Assembly (NCBI GenBank): GCA_027493675.1
Contig: JAOSKI010000034.1
Location: forward strand, 62,001 to 126,000
DNA from: Microthrixaceae bacterium
GTDB lineage: Bacteria; Actinomycetota; Acidimicrobiia; Acidimicrobiales; Microtrichaceae
DNA: 64,000 nt
Direction of reading: 5' to 3'
The position numbers were made by a program, and so were the translations under genes. Of this stretch, positions 39,804-49,061 are shown one piece after another; position 1 is the stretch's first letter, and the number at the start of each line of letters is the position of its first letter. The notes beneath the pieces are model-generated. The model did not search any database, was not told the origin of the DNA, and worked only from the letters and a program-made list of their open reading frames with translations.

Positions 39804-40135
39804 CATGACCACTCAGGACCCGCCGGCTCGAAACAGGCTCCCCGAGGGCGCGATCCGCAAGTGGGCGGCGCATCACCATCCGTGGAGGGTGGGTACAGGT
39901 AGCGACCGCCTGCTGCGGGAGTTCCGCTTCGACGGCTTCGGTGACGCCATGAGGGTTCATGGCCAAGGTGGCACCCACCGCTGACGAACTGGACCACCAC
40001 CCGGTCTGGGAGAACGTCTATGACCGGGTATCGGTCGAGCTCAGCACCCACGACGTGGGTGGGATAACCGAGTTGGACCTGCGTCTGGCAGAGGCAATGA
40101 ACGCCGCTGCGCACGAGGTCGGTACCAGGAACTGA
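39804..40135 (+). CDS. phhB: Pterin-4a-carbinolamine dehydratase (frameshifted)
   Basis: About 110 residues. The first part ([20 protein letters not shown], then [12 protein letters not shown]) is in one frame from ATG 39804. Near 39950 a single shift leads to [20 protein letters not shown], then [20 protein letters not shown], ending at TGA 40133-40135. This contains the family motif HHPxWxNxY...THDxGG with the catalytic histidines. The enzyme dehydrates 4a-hydroxytetrahydropterin, recycling the cofactor of aromatic amino acid hydroxylases; in many bacteria it is an orphan, possibly moonlighting. No hydroxylase is nearby. The shift hides the gene from simple frame scans. Confidence 0.85.
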
Positions 40136-40150
40136 ATCGTTTGGGGGCCT

Positions 40151-40181
40151 GCTTCACGTGACGATCCGCCTCACGTGAAGC
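40151..40181. terminator. Hairpin at a convergent junction
   Basis: GCTTCACGTGA (40151-40161) and TCACGTGAAGC (40171-40181) are perfect 11-base arms with a 9-base loop. The site lies between the dehydratase (plus, stop 40135) and the ABC-2 permease (minus, whose TGA is 40171-40173 inside the right arm). It can end transcripts from both sides. A short T/G run (TTTGGGGG) precedes it on the plus strand. Confidence 0.65.
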
Positions 40182-40981
40182 GGGTGATCCAACCGTGGCG
40201 TCGGAACCGCCGGAGCTGACGGTCCACGAACCACGTAGCCGCAGCGAGCGTGAACAGCGTGCCCACCGCGGCGATCCCGAGCTGTCCCCATGCCACGGTA
40301 CCGGTCTCCAAGCCGATCTGCACCGCGGCGAACACACGGGTCAGCGGTATCACCTCGGCAAGTGGTTGCAGCAGCGCCGGTAGCGACTCGACCGGATAGA
40401 AGACCCCCGACAGCGGCATGAGCAGCACGAGGGTGCCCCATGAGAACACCTCGGCGCTGTCGCCGTACTGAAGCGTCAGACCGACGACGAACAACGTGAT
40501 GGCCCACCCGAAGGCGAGCAGTATCGCGGCGCACGGCACCAGCACCCACCCTGCGGACTCGGGCGTCACCGCGTAGAAGCCGAGCCCCACGAGTCCGATC
40601 ACGCTCACCGACACGATCGCGCAGCAGCCCGACTATCCCGAGGGCTCCCAGGAACTCCCGCTCGGTGAGCGGCGTGGTCGCCAGGTTCAAGAGATTGCGT
40701 GACCAGACCTCTTCGAGGAGGCCGAGTGATCCGGCGAGGGTGACCTGCCAGATCAGATGGAACAGCATCACCCCGGTCATCAGCAGGCGGACGGGTGCAT
40801 CGCCCTCGCCGAACGCCACGCCGATGGACCCGAACAGGAGTCCGTCCACCAGCGGCAGCACAAGCAGCAGGAACCAGTGCCCCGGGTTGCGGGCCTGCAC
40901 CAACAGGTTGCGCTTCGACATCGCCCACACCCGTCGTCGGGACGAACCGACGTTGCGGGAGCCCGTGGTGCCGGTGCTCAT
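40171..40981 (-). CDS. ABC-2 type exporter permease (frameshifted)
   Basis: About 270 residues. The N-terminal half (MSKRNLLVQARNPGHWFLLLVLPLVDGLLFGS, of which LLVQARNPGHW is typical) covers helices 1-3, including LLMTGVMLFHLIWQVTLAG. After a shift near 40620 the rest follows: VIGLVGLGFYAVTPESAGW, GTLVLLMPLSGVFYPVESLP and LPLTRVFAAVQIG-like IPLTRVFAAVQIGL. This is the ABC-2 membrane subunit of a multidrug or lipid exporter. ATG 40981 overlaps the TGA of the ATPase gene in ATGA, indicating translational coupling. Confidence 0.85.
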
Positions 40982-41864
40982 ACGGCCTCCTCGCAGGCGA
41001 GCCGCCTCGGCCAGGAACATCGTCTCCAGATCCGGGTAGCCGGCTCCGGCTACCACCGCCGCGGCAGGTCCGTCAGCGATCACCCGGCCCGAACGCAGGA
41101 AGATCACCCGCGTGGTGAGGCGTTCCACCTCACGCATGTCGTGGCTCGTGAGCAACAGGGGTGGCGTGGTGTTCGCGGTTCATCACCTCGAGGCGGTCAC
41201 GTACCCGCATCGCGACGTCCGGGTCGAGCGACGCCGTGGGTTCGTCCAACACGATGAGCCGTGGCTGGTGGATGACGGCCTTCGCGAAGCCCACGAGGGT
41301 TCCCTGACCCGACGACAGCGACTCGCAGCGCTGGTCGGCGAGATGGGAGATGCCCAGCTCCTCGAGCACAGCGGCCGACGCCCGCCCGGGGTCGTCGACG
41401 CCGTAGAGGGTCCCGAACAGGCGCAGGCTCTCGCAGACCGTCATGCGTTCGGGCAGCGGGATGTATCCCGCAGCGAAGCCCACCTCGGCCATGGCAGGTC
41501 CACGACCGCCCGGCAACGGGTGACCGACGAGCTCGACCGAACCCTCGTCGGGTTCGATCGCCCCCAGCAGCATCAACAGGGTGGTTGTCTTGCCCGCGCC
41601 GTTGGGCCCGACGATGCCGACGCGTTCACCCGGATGGATCTCGATGTCCACGCCGTCGACGGCCTGGGTGCGCTCGAATCTCTTCCGGAGTCCCCGTGCG
41701 ACGAGTACGTGTCCGTCGGCTGCCGCAGTGTCGTTCACAGACACAGTGTCGTTCCAGACACAGTGTCGTTCACTGACACAGGTCGTTCCAGACACAGTGT
41801 CGTTCAGGAGCACAGTGTGTTGGGCGGCGCGCTGAGTGAGGACGTGGGGGTGGGTTTGCGTCAT
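40978..41864 (-). CDS. ABC exporter ATP-binding protein (frameshifted)
   Basis: About 290 residues with the full ABC ATPase set: Walker A IVGPNGAGKTTTLLML, Q-loop region GYIPLPERMTV, signature CESLSSGQGTLV (LSSGQ), Walker B LIVLDEPTASLD, and the H-loop LTSHDMREVERLT, which lies in another frame after a shift near 41165. A further shift near the end is needed to reach TGA 40978-40980. The conserved core starts at about 41720 (HVLVARGLRKRFE). The upstream part to ATG 41864 is encoded by tandem repeats, so a GTG near 41745 may be the true start. It pairs with the ABC-2 permease downstream. Confidence 0.85.
41726..41820. repeat. Five ~17-base tandem repeats with a GACACAGTGTC palindrome
   Basis: Units follow CAGTGTCGTTC(A)CAGACA, five times with small changes, and a partial sixth unit (CAGTGTGTTG) follows. 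Adjacent units create the 11-base palindrome GACACAGTGTC (three exact copies and variants). The repeats cover the first codons of the ABC ATPase gene or its leader, depending on the start. They read either as an operator array or as repeated NDTVS-type residues. Unit lengths of 16-18 shift the reading frame between copies, which argues against a protein repeat. Confidence 0.75.
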
Positions 41865-41934
41865 CGGGGTTGGGCACGTCGGGGTGAGCGCGATGGGGGC
41901 TTTCGGTTCGATGTCTCACGGGGTTGTTATGGTA

Positions 41935-41950
41935 TCGAACATGGGTTCGA
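41935..41950. promoter_or_regulatory. LexA (SOS) box over the HNH endonuclease start
   Basis: TCGAACATGGGTTCGA is an exact match to the actinobacterial LexA operator pattern TCGAAC-N4-GTTCGA, a perfect palindrome in both half-sites. The four central bases hold the ATG at 41941. A -10-like TATGGT at 41928-41933 would put the transcript start at about 41940, so the mRNA may be leaderless and LexA would block it directly. Confidence 0.82.
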
Positions 41951-43395
41951 TTGTGGGAAGTGGTTCTGGGGACGGGTCGGGAGCACCGCTGGTGTGATCA
42001 CCACGGCACGCGGGTTTGGCCGGTGTCGACGCGAAGGCGCTGTCCGATGAGGAGTGCCTTGTGATGGTCGACGACATCGAAGCGGCTCGCCGGTCACTGG
42101 ATGCGGCATCCGCGGGAGTGCTTGCCGAGGTGGACCGCCGCGGTTTGTGCGACATCCGTTACGGCACCGCCACGGGTGTGTGGTTCGAGCGTCGTCACGG
42201 ACGTTCGCGTACCGCTGTGAACCGTGAGATTCGTGCTGGTAGGCGTCTGCGAGCCGATCTCGATGAGTTGTTCGAAGCGGCTGGCGCGGTGAGATCACCT
42301 TCGAACGTGCGGCGTTCATCGCCGCTCGGGTCAACGACCGCAACGCGGATGCGTTCGGTGCCGCGCAACAGGCGTTGTTGGCGCTGTCGGACGCGGAGCC
42401 GGGATGGTCACGGTTCACCGCGTTGGTCGACGATCTCGCCCGTTACGCCGATGCCGACGGCGGTCACGACCCCCACTGAGGCGAAATCGAAGGTGTCGAT
42501 GCGACGCAGCGCCGATGAACTGGTCATCGACGCCACCCTGTGTGGCCCCGAGGGGTTTCCTTCGAAGAGCTCCTCGAAGCCGAAACGAACCGCATGTGGC
42601 GCCGCATGCGCGACGATCGCCGATGCTGCCCGGAGCTCGAGATGCCAACCAGAGCCCAGATCCGTGCCCAAGCCCTGGTCGAGCTCATCCGCCGCGGTGC
42701 CACAACCAGGCGAGACAACACCACGCCTTGCATGGTCACCGAGATGAACCTGGTCATCGACACCGACCGAACAGGTGAGATCGACCCGCTCCTCGCCGCC
42801 GCACTCCACCACCCCACCCCATCCCCACGGTCCCGGTGACACCGCCGCCGGTGGGTGCTGTTCAGACCGGCCCGGGCCCGGGGCGCTCATCGGTGTGCCG
42901 GTGACCGACACAGCAGGCAACAGGTTGTGGTTCACCGCCACCCAATGGGAGCTGCTGGTATGCAACTCCGCGATCTCTGAGACCCTGCTGGATCAACTGG
43001 GCATGCCCGTAGCGGTACGTGAACGGCTCCGGTTGCCGAACCGGGCGATGCGCCGCGCACTCGGGGTACGCGACGGCGGATGTGTGTTCCCGGGATGTGA
43101 CGCCCCACCCGGATGGTGTGACGCACACCACGTCATCGAATACGCCGACGACGGCCAAACCGTCATCGTGAACCTCGTGTTGTTGTGCCGACACCACCAC
43201 GGCATCGTGCACCGCACCGGCTGGACCATGCACTTGAACCACCCGAGCGGCTCTCACCCGGACCACCCGGGCAGCCTTGACAGCCACTTCACGATCACCA
43301 CCGCCACCGGAGCCGAACTACCGACCCAACACCGCCCACGACCACCCAAACCGCCAGGCGAACAACCCTCTGGGCGACCACCCGCACCCGCCTGA
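41941..43395 (+). CDS. DUF222/HNH endonuclease of the 13E12 type (frameshifted)
   Basis: About 480 residues when joined. The N-terminal DUF222 domain has LSDEECLVMVDDIEAARRSL, GVLAEVDRRGLCDIRYG, and SRTAVNREIRAGRRLRADLD. Later frames give FEELLEAETNRMWRRMRDD, ALVELIRRGATTRRDN and LWFTATQWELLV. The C-terminal HNH domain is intact: CVFPGCDAPPGWCDAHHVIE, then NLVLLCRHHHGIVHR, with the Cys pairs and His of a metal-bound nuclease. Frame changes lie near 41995, 42290, 42470-42550 and 42840. In mycobacteria, members of this family are LexA-regulated, and the box at the start fits. The role in DNA damage response is not established. Confidence 0.85.
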
Positions 43396-43500
43396 GCGCG
43401 GGACCCCAACGGACCAACGTGAGGTTCCCCCTGCGCGACGGTCTGTACAGTCGCTGTGGCACCGTTGCGCGAACACAACCGACACTGCGAGGGGGACCAC

Positions 43501-44748
43501 ATGGGTGACACGCCATTTCCGGCCGAGGGACGACCGGCCGGCGAGCTCCTCGAGGAGCTGCACGTCGAACGAGAGGGTGACCTCGACTGGCGGGGCGGTC
43601 GGGCGTTCAGCCTCGTGTACAACACCGACGATCCCGAGCTCGAGGCGTTGCAGCACTCGGTTGCGGGGATGTTCCTGCACGAGAACGCGCTCAACCCCTT
43701 CCCGCTACGCCACCTTGTTGCGGATGGAGGGTGAGGTGATCGGCATGGCACGGTCGCTGTTCGGGGCCAACGCGGGGTCGCTCAGCGCCGGTGGAACCGA
43801 GTCGATCTTCCTCGCGGTGCAGACCGCGCGTGACCATGCCCACGCCAGGGGTGTGATGTCGCCAGAGCTGGTATGTGCACGCACGGTCCATCCCGCGTTC
43901 GCCAAGGCGTGCAAGTACCTCGACGTGACCCAGCGCTTCACCGAGGTGACCGACGACGGTCGGGCCGACCCCGAGGCCATGGAGGCTGCCCTCAACGCCG
44001 ACACGGCGCTGCTGGTGGCGTCCGCTCCCGGGTACCCCTTCGGTGTGATCGACCCGGTCACCGACATCGCGGCCATGGCGGCCGAGCGCGACCTGCTGTG
44101 CCACGTGGACGCATGCCTCGGCGGCTGGCTGCTGCCGTTCTGGGAGCGCCTCGGTGAGGAGGTGGTTCCATGGGACTTCAGGGTGGAGGGTGTGACGTCG
44201 CTGTCGGCGGACATCCACAAGTACGGCTACTGCTTCAAGGGGATCTCGACGATCACCTACCGCGACCCCGAGCTGTACCAGCGCCAGGTGTTCATGTACG
44301 ACCAGTGGCCCGGCGGGCTGTACGCGTCGGCTTCGGCAGCGGGCACCCGCCCGGGTCCTCCGATCGCCGGAGCGTGGGCGACGATCACCCACCTGGGTGC
44401 CGACGGCTACATGCGTCTCGGCGCCCGGGTGCTCGAAGCCACGCAGGGTTTCCTGGCAGCGGTGGACTCCGTCGACGGCGTCCGCGCGACCCCCACACCG
44501 GACATGTCGGTGTTCCAGATCGGGGTCGACGCCGACTCCGAGGTGGTGGTCGACATCGAGGCCGTCGGCGACCGGATGGACGAGCGGGGCTGGAACATGG
44601 ATCGCCAGCAGGGCGGATTGCACGTGATGCTCTCGCCCGGCCACGACAAGGTGGCCACCGCGTTCGGTGAGGACCTCGCAGCGTCGGTGGCCGATCAGGG
44701 AGTGCCGCTGGAGTGCAGCACACCTACGGTGGGGTGGTCGACAACTAG
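43501..44748 (+). CDS. PLP-dependent decarboxylase/lyase, S1P-lyase-like (frameshifted)
   Basis: About 415 residues, fold-type I PLP enzyme. N-terminus MGDTPFPAEGRPAGELLEEL; after a shift near 43705 come MEGEVIGMARSLFGANAGSL and SAGGTESIFLAVQTARDHA, the cofactor-binding GGT-ES motif. LLVASAPGYPFGVIDP and CHVDACLGGWLLPF (Asp) follow. SADIHKYGYCFKG contains the Schiff-base Lys. A last shift near 44720 restores QHTYGGVVDN and TAG. SADIHKYG and GGTESI are closest to sphingosine-1-phosphate lyase and related group II decarboxylases. The substrate is unknown; sphingolipids are rare in this class. AGGGGG lies upstream of ATG 43501. Confidence 0.82.
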
Positions 44749-44754
44749 GAGGTG

Positions 44755-45535
44755 CCGAGGTGGGTGGCGCAACGAATGGTCCTTCGGGGGACCCACCGCA
44801 CCGTTCTTCGACGGTGCCGGCGAGGAACCGGCCCGCTTCGTTCTCCGCCAGGTCGACGACGACCGGTTCGTGGTCGAAGAGCTGGTTCTCTACGACGACG
44901 GGGTGATCTCGATGTCGCTGCCGCGACGTGAGGGGGGTGCCCACCGACCTGGCCTCGATCCCGTTCTTCATGGCGTGGTTCGTACCGGTCAACGGGCGGC
45001 ACACCCCCGCAGCACTCGTGCACGACACGATGTTGGAGGGGATCAAGGTGGCGGTGCGATCCGGTGAGGTCACCGCTTCGGATGCCGCTCTGCTCCGCAG
45101 CGAGGCAGACGACGTGTTCCTGGCGGCGATGGCCGCCACAGGGGTGCCGCTGTTGCGTCGCGGCCTCATGCACGCCGCGGTGACGATGGCGACCTGTTGG
45201 AAGCGGTCGTGGCTGTCGAGGTCGGCTCTGGTGCTGTGGACCCTCGGGTCGATCGTCGGGAGTGCGATGTTGGTCGCGGGCCTCTTCACAGGTTGGTGGT
45301 GGGTCACCGTGTTCGCGATGCTCGCCCCGATCCCGGCGTCGCTGCTGTGGGGACGCCGGCACTGGCGTTCGGGGATCCTCGCGGGGTACGGAGCGTGGCT
45401 GATCGGCCTGCCCGCACTCGCCACTGCTGTGGGTTACGGCGCCTACTGGTTGGCCGAACAGGCCGTGCGCCCACTCGTAGCGCGCAGCACGGGAGAGAGC
45501 CTCTCGAGTCGCCGGCGCCGGCGCCGTATCGCTGA
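44755..45535 (+). CDS. DUF1353 domain membrane protein (frameshifted, ends uncertain)
   Basis: About 260 residues. The N-terminal DUF1353 domain reads PFFDGAGEEPARFVLRQVDD in one frame and, after a shift near 44935, VPTDLASIPFFMAWFVPVNG then HTPAALVHDTMLEGIKV. TDLASIP and the HD pair are family hallmarks; DUF1353 is common in phage-like and orphan proteins with no known function. Two or three helices follow (SALVLWTLGSIVGSAMLVAG, TVFAMLAPIPASLLWG, YGAWLIGLPALATAVGYGA). The start codon and the exact stop are not certain because of shifts; it starts within a few bases of the PLP gene stop. Confidence 0.6.
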
Positions 45536-45598
45536 GGAGCACCGCGTCGCCCAACGCTGCAGCGAACCCGGGGCCGCCGGACGGTTAGGTTCGGTTCC

Positions 45599-46545
45599 AT
45601 GCCAAAGCCGTTCCGTTTCGCAGTGCAACTCGAAGGCCCTCTCGAAGGTCGCACATGGGCCGAGAGCTGCCGGGTGCTCGAGGACCTCGGCTACTCCTCG
45701 GTGTTGGTGCCGGATCATCTCGACGAGGGCCTCGGGCCGATCGCCGCGATGGCGAGCGCGGCGGCTGTCACCACCGAGTTGCGTGTGGGTGCACTCGTAC
45801 TCGACTGCGACTTCCGCCATCCCGCCCTGCTGGCACGTGAGCTGGCCACCATCGACCAACTGTCGGAAGGTCGCCTCGAAGTGGGCATCGGTGCGGGTTG
45901 GAAGCGCGTCGACTACGAGCGTTCCGGTATTCCGATGGACCGTCCAGGCGTGCGGGTCTCGCGCATGATCGAACACGGTCGCATCCTGCGGGAGTACCTG
46001 TCGGGAAGCCAGGTGGACCTGCACGGCGAGTACTACGACGTGAGCGTTTTGCTGGCCGACATAGCGACGCATTCCCCGGGTGGGCCACCGTTCATCATCG
46101 GTGGGGGAGCGCCGCGCCTGTTGCGCTTCGCTGGTGGATTCGCCGACATCGTCGGGGTGAACCCGTCGATCCATTCCGGTGAGATCGACACCGAAGCCGC
46201 CCGTGACGGCATGCCCGAGCGCATCGACGAAAGTTCTCGTGGGTGCGTGAGGGTGCGGCCGGCCGCACCGACGGAACGGGTTTCGACGACATCGAGTTCA
46301 ACGCCTGGCTTGCCGTCGCTGAGATCACCGAGGACCGCGATGCCGTAGCAGCGCTGCTCGGTGAGATGTTCGGCGTGGAACCGGGTACCGGCCTCGAGTC
46401 GCCGATCGTGTTGGCAGGCACCGAGTCGCAGGTCGCCGAGGATCTCCGGGCGCGACGCGAGCGCTGGGGGTACTCCTACACCGTCATCCCAGGTGATCGG
46501 GTGCACGACTTCGCGCCGGTGGTGGGGAAGCTCACCGGCACCTGA
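45599..46545 (+). CDS. LLM-class F420-dependent oxidoreductase (frameshifted)
   Basis: About 315 residues. KPFRFAVQLEGPLEGRTWAE, LEDLGYSSVLVPDHLDEGLG and QLSEGRLEVGIGAGWKRVDY are typical of the TIGR03621 subgroup of F420-binding luciferase-like proteins. GGPPFIIGGGAPRLLRFAG marks the centre. A shift near 46230 leads to FNAWLAVAEITEDRDAVAAL and the final EDLRARRERWGYSYTVIPGD. The reaction is unknown. ATG 45599 has no strong ribosome site. An inverted repeat follows the stop by two bases. It differs clearly from the first LLM protein at 0.1-1.2 kb. Confidence 0.85.
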
Positions 46546-46546
46546 T

Positions 46547-46609
46547 CCCCAGCGAACTGACTCGTCTCAACCACGGTATGGGTGGCCCACAGCAGTCAGT
46601 TCGCCGGGG
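46547..46609. repeat. Inverted repeat of the GCGAACTG family, member C
   Basis: Arms 46547-46562 (CCCCAGCGAACTGACT) and 46594-46609 pair over 16 bases with one mismatch, around a 31-base spacer. It directly follows the stop of the F420 oxidoreductase gene and precedes ald. The outer 14 bases are the same as in member A at 4.2 kb except for one base. A terminator role is inferred. Confidence 0.75.
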
Positions 46610-46637
46610 TGGGCGATGGGGCCGGTACATTCGGGTC

Positions 46638-47724
46638 ATGCGAGTCGTGGGGGTCCCGACCGAGGTCAAGCCCGACGAGCACCGGGTTGCGATCACTCCG
46701 GACGGTGTCCGTGAGCTGACCCACGCAGGTGTGCAGGTGCTGGTGCAGTCGGGTGCCGGCGAAGGTGCATCCATCGCCGATTCGGCATATCGGGATGCGG
46801 GCGCCCGCGTCGTCGACGAAGCCGCAGAGGTGTGGACAACGGCCGACATCGTGTGCAAGGTGAAGGAACCCCAGCACGGCGAACGCCAGTGGTTGCGGGA
46901 CGACCTGGTGTTGTTCACCTACCTGCACCTGGCGGCGTACCCCGAGGTCGCAGACTGGTTGCTCGACGGCGGCGTGACTGCCATCGGCTACGAGACCGTG
47001 CAGAGCGCCGATGGTGGATTGCCGCTTCTGGCTCCCATGAGCGAGGTGGCGGGTCGGATGTCGATTCAGATCGGAGCGCACCTCCTCGAACGACACAACG
47101 GTGGGGCGCGGGGTGTTGCTGGGTGGTGCACCGGGGGTGAGACCGGCGGGTGGTGGTGCTGGGCGCGGGCAACGTCGGGTGGAACGCCGCATGGATGGCG
47201 GCGGGCCTCGAAGCCGAGGTCCACGCGCTGGACCGCAACGTGGACCGGCTCCGCTGGGTCGACCAGATGGGGATGGGGCGCATCGTCACTCTCGCCTCCA
47301 ACCGGGGTCAACTCGAACGTTCGGTGACCGACGCCGACCTGGTGATCGGCGCGGTGCTGGTGGCGGGGGCCGGGCGCCGGTCGTGGTCACCGAGGACATG
47401 GTCGCAGGAATGAAGCCGGGCTCGGTGATCGTGGACATCGCGGTCGACCAGGGCGGGTGTGTGGCGACGACCCATGAGACGACCCACCACGATCCGACCT
47501 TCGAACGTCACGGTGTCGTCCACTACTGCGTGGGCAACATCCCCGGCGCCGTGCCGCACACCTCCACCTACGCGCTCACGAACGTGACGCTGCCGTATCT
47601 CACCCAGTTGGCCGTGCGTGGTGTCGACGACGCGGTGGCGGCCGATCCGGCACTCGCCCTCGGTGTGAACACACGCTCCGGGAAGGTCGTCAACCCTGCC
47701 GTCGCGGAGGCTCTCGCCTCCTAG
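46638..47724 (+). CDS. ald: Alanine dehydrogenase (frameshifted)
   Basis: NAD-dependent enzyme converting alanine to pyruvate and ammonia, about 365 residues. N-terminus [20 protein letters not shown] with the substrate-binding Arg and Lys region [18 protein letters not shown] and [18 protein letters not shown] follow. After a shift near 47110 the Rossmann motif [19 protein letters not shown] appears. After another near 47370, [20 protein letters not shown] and [15 protein letters not shown], the latter being a family signature. All core motifs are in order. In Actinobacteria ald is often controlled by an Lrp-like AldR, which is not present nearby. Confidence 0.92.
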
Positions 47725-47770
47725 GCCCGCGTCCTGGAGCGCCTGGCGTGGGCCCGTGACATCCGTGACG

Positions 47771-49000
47771 TCACGGGTCGGCTGCGGATTCCACGGCGGA
47801 TCGGGTCACCGAGACGACGTGGTCGAGATCGGCTTCGTCGATGACCAGCGGCGGGCAGAAGGCAACGGTGTGGTCCGCGATCGGTCGGGGTATCACGCCG
47901 TTGCGGAGCATCTCGTCGCGCACCGCCACGGCGGATACGCCCTCGTTCATGCCCAGGCCCCACACACCGCCCTCGCCGCGCACCTCGGCAGCCAGGCCTT
48001 CTGCGACCAGGTCGTGCAGTGCGCCGAAGAGGCGCTCGCCGATCCACGATGCACGAGCCGGTAGGTCCTCGCACTCGAGGATGTCGAGGTTCACCAGAGC
48101 GGCCGTGCACGCGCTGGGGTGCCCGGAGTAGGTGAAGCCGTGGCGCAGCACACGGGTGTCGTCGGCCTCGAACACCTCGCGGACCGCCGCGCCGACCAGC
48201 ACGCCCCCGAGGGGCAGGTAGCCGGAGCTCGCGCCCTTCGCGAAGGTGACCAGGTCGGGTTCCACCCCGTAGTGCTGCGATCCCCACCATGACCCGAGCC
48301 TCCCGAAGCCACAGACAACCTCGTCGGCTATCAGCAGGGCGCCGTGTTCGTCGCACAGCTCACGCAGGCCCCGCAGGTAGCCCTCCGGCGGTGGGTACAC
48401 CCCTCCTGCTCCCTGCACGGGCTCGGTGATGACCGCCGCGATCCGCTCACCCCGGTCTGCGAACAGGTCCTTCATCGCGATCGGGTCGTCGGCGTCGAGC
48501 ACCACGACGTCCTCGAGCAAGGGGCCCCAGTTCTCCTTGTTGGGTGGGATCCCCTGGGCGCTTGTGCCTCCGTAGGTGACGCCGTGGTACGCACGGTCGC
48601 GCGCGACCACGATCCTGCGCTCGGGGCGACCCTGCCAGGCGAAGTGCAACCTGGCGAACTTGATCGCCGTATCGACCGCTTCGGAACCCGAACAGGTGAG
48701 GAACACCCGCGCATCGGGCATCGGGGCGAGTGCTGCCAGGCGTTCGCAGAGCTGTTCGGCCGGATCGTTGGTGAACATCTCGAAGGTGTGGAACGCCTCC
48801 AAGGTCCGCATCTGAGCAGCCACAGCGTCGGCGATCTCGTGTCGACCGTGGCCCACCTGGCAGTACCACAGCGATGCCATGGCGTCCACGTAGCGGTTGC
48901 CTTCGGAGTCCCAGACGACGGCGCCTTCACCGCGGGTGATGTCGACGAAGTCCGACGCGGTGGGCCTGGTGAAGGGATGGAGGAACGCGCTGCGTGCCAT
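47771..49000 (-). CDS. Class III PLP-dependent aminotransferase
   Basis: An intact 409-residue aminotransferase of the omega-amino acid/aspartate aminotransferase family. Motifs: VVWDSEGNRYVDAMASLWYC near the N-terminus, VFLTCSGSEAVDTAIKFARL for the phosphate site, AYHGVTYGGTSAQG, LLIADEVVCGFGRLGSWWG with the Asp that holds the pyridine ring, and DLVTFAKGASSGYLPLGGV with the Schiff-base Lys. It probably moves an amino group from a beta-alanine, diamine or similar substrate to pyruvate; nearness of ald, which makes or uses pyruvate and alanine, fits but is not proof. ATG at 49000 starts MARSAFLHPF. Confidence 0.9.
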   Translation of the reverse strand: MARSAFLHPFTRPTASDFVDITRGEGAVVWDSEGNRYVDAMASLWYCQVGHGRHEIADAVAAQMRTLEAFHTFEMFTNDPAEQLCERLAALAPMPDARVFLTCSGSEAVDTAIKFARLHFAWQGRPERRIVVARDRAYHGVTYGGTSAQGIPPNKENWGPLLEDVVVLDADDPIAMKDLFADRGERIAAVITEPVQGAGGVYPPPEGYLRGLRELCDEHGALLIADEVVCGFGRLGSWWGSQHYGVEPDLVTFAKGASSGYLPLGGVLVGAAVREVFEADDTRVLRHGFTYSGHPSACTAALVNLDILECEDLPARASWIGERLFGALHDLVAEGLAAEVRGEGGVWGLGMNEGVSAVAVRDEMLRNGVIPRPIADHTVAFCPPLVIDEADLDHVVSVTRSAVESAADP

Positions 49001-49061
49001 CGCTCTCAGGATACGTGGCGTAGTGCGACCCCGAAGGCGCAGAGTCGGCGATGATGTCGGT

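Noticed and set aside
32696..41820. Tandem repeats at 32.7 and 41.7 kb considered as CRISPR
   Set aside because: Units follow each other without unique spacers and are 16-20 bases; no cas genes are present.
41941..43395. HNH gene as part of a prophage or mobile element
   Set aside because: No integrase, transposase or phage gene lies nearby. DUF222/HNH genes are common single chromosomal genes in Actinobacteria.
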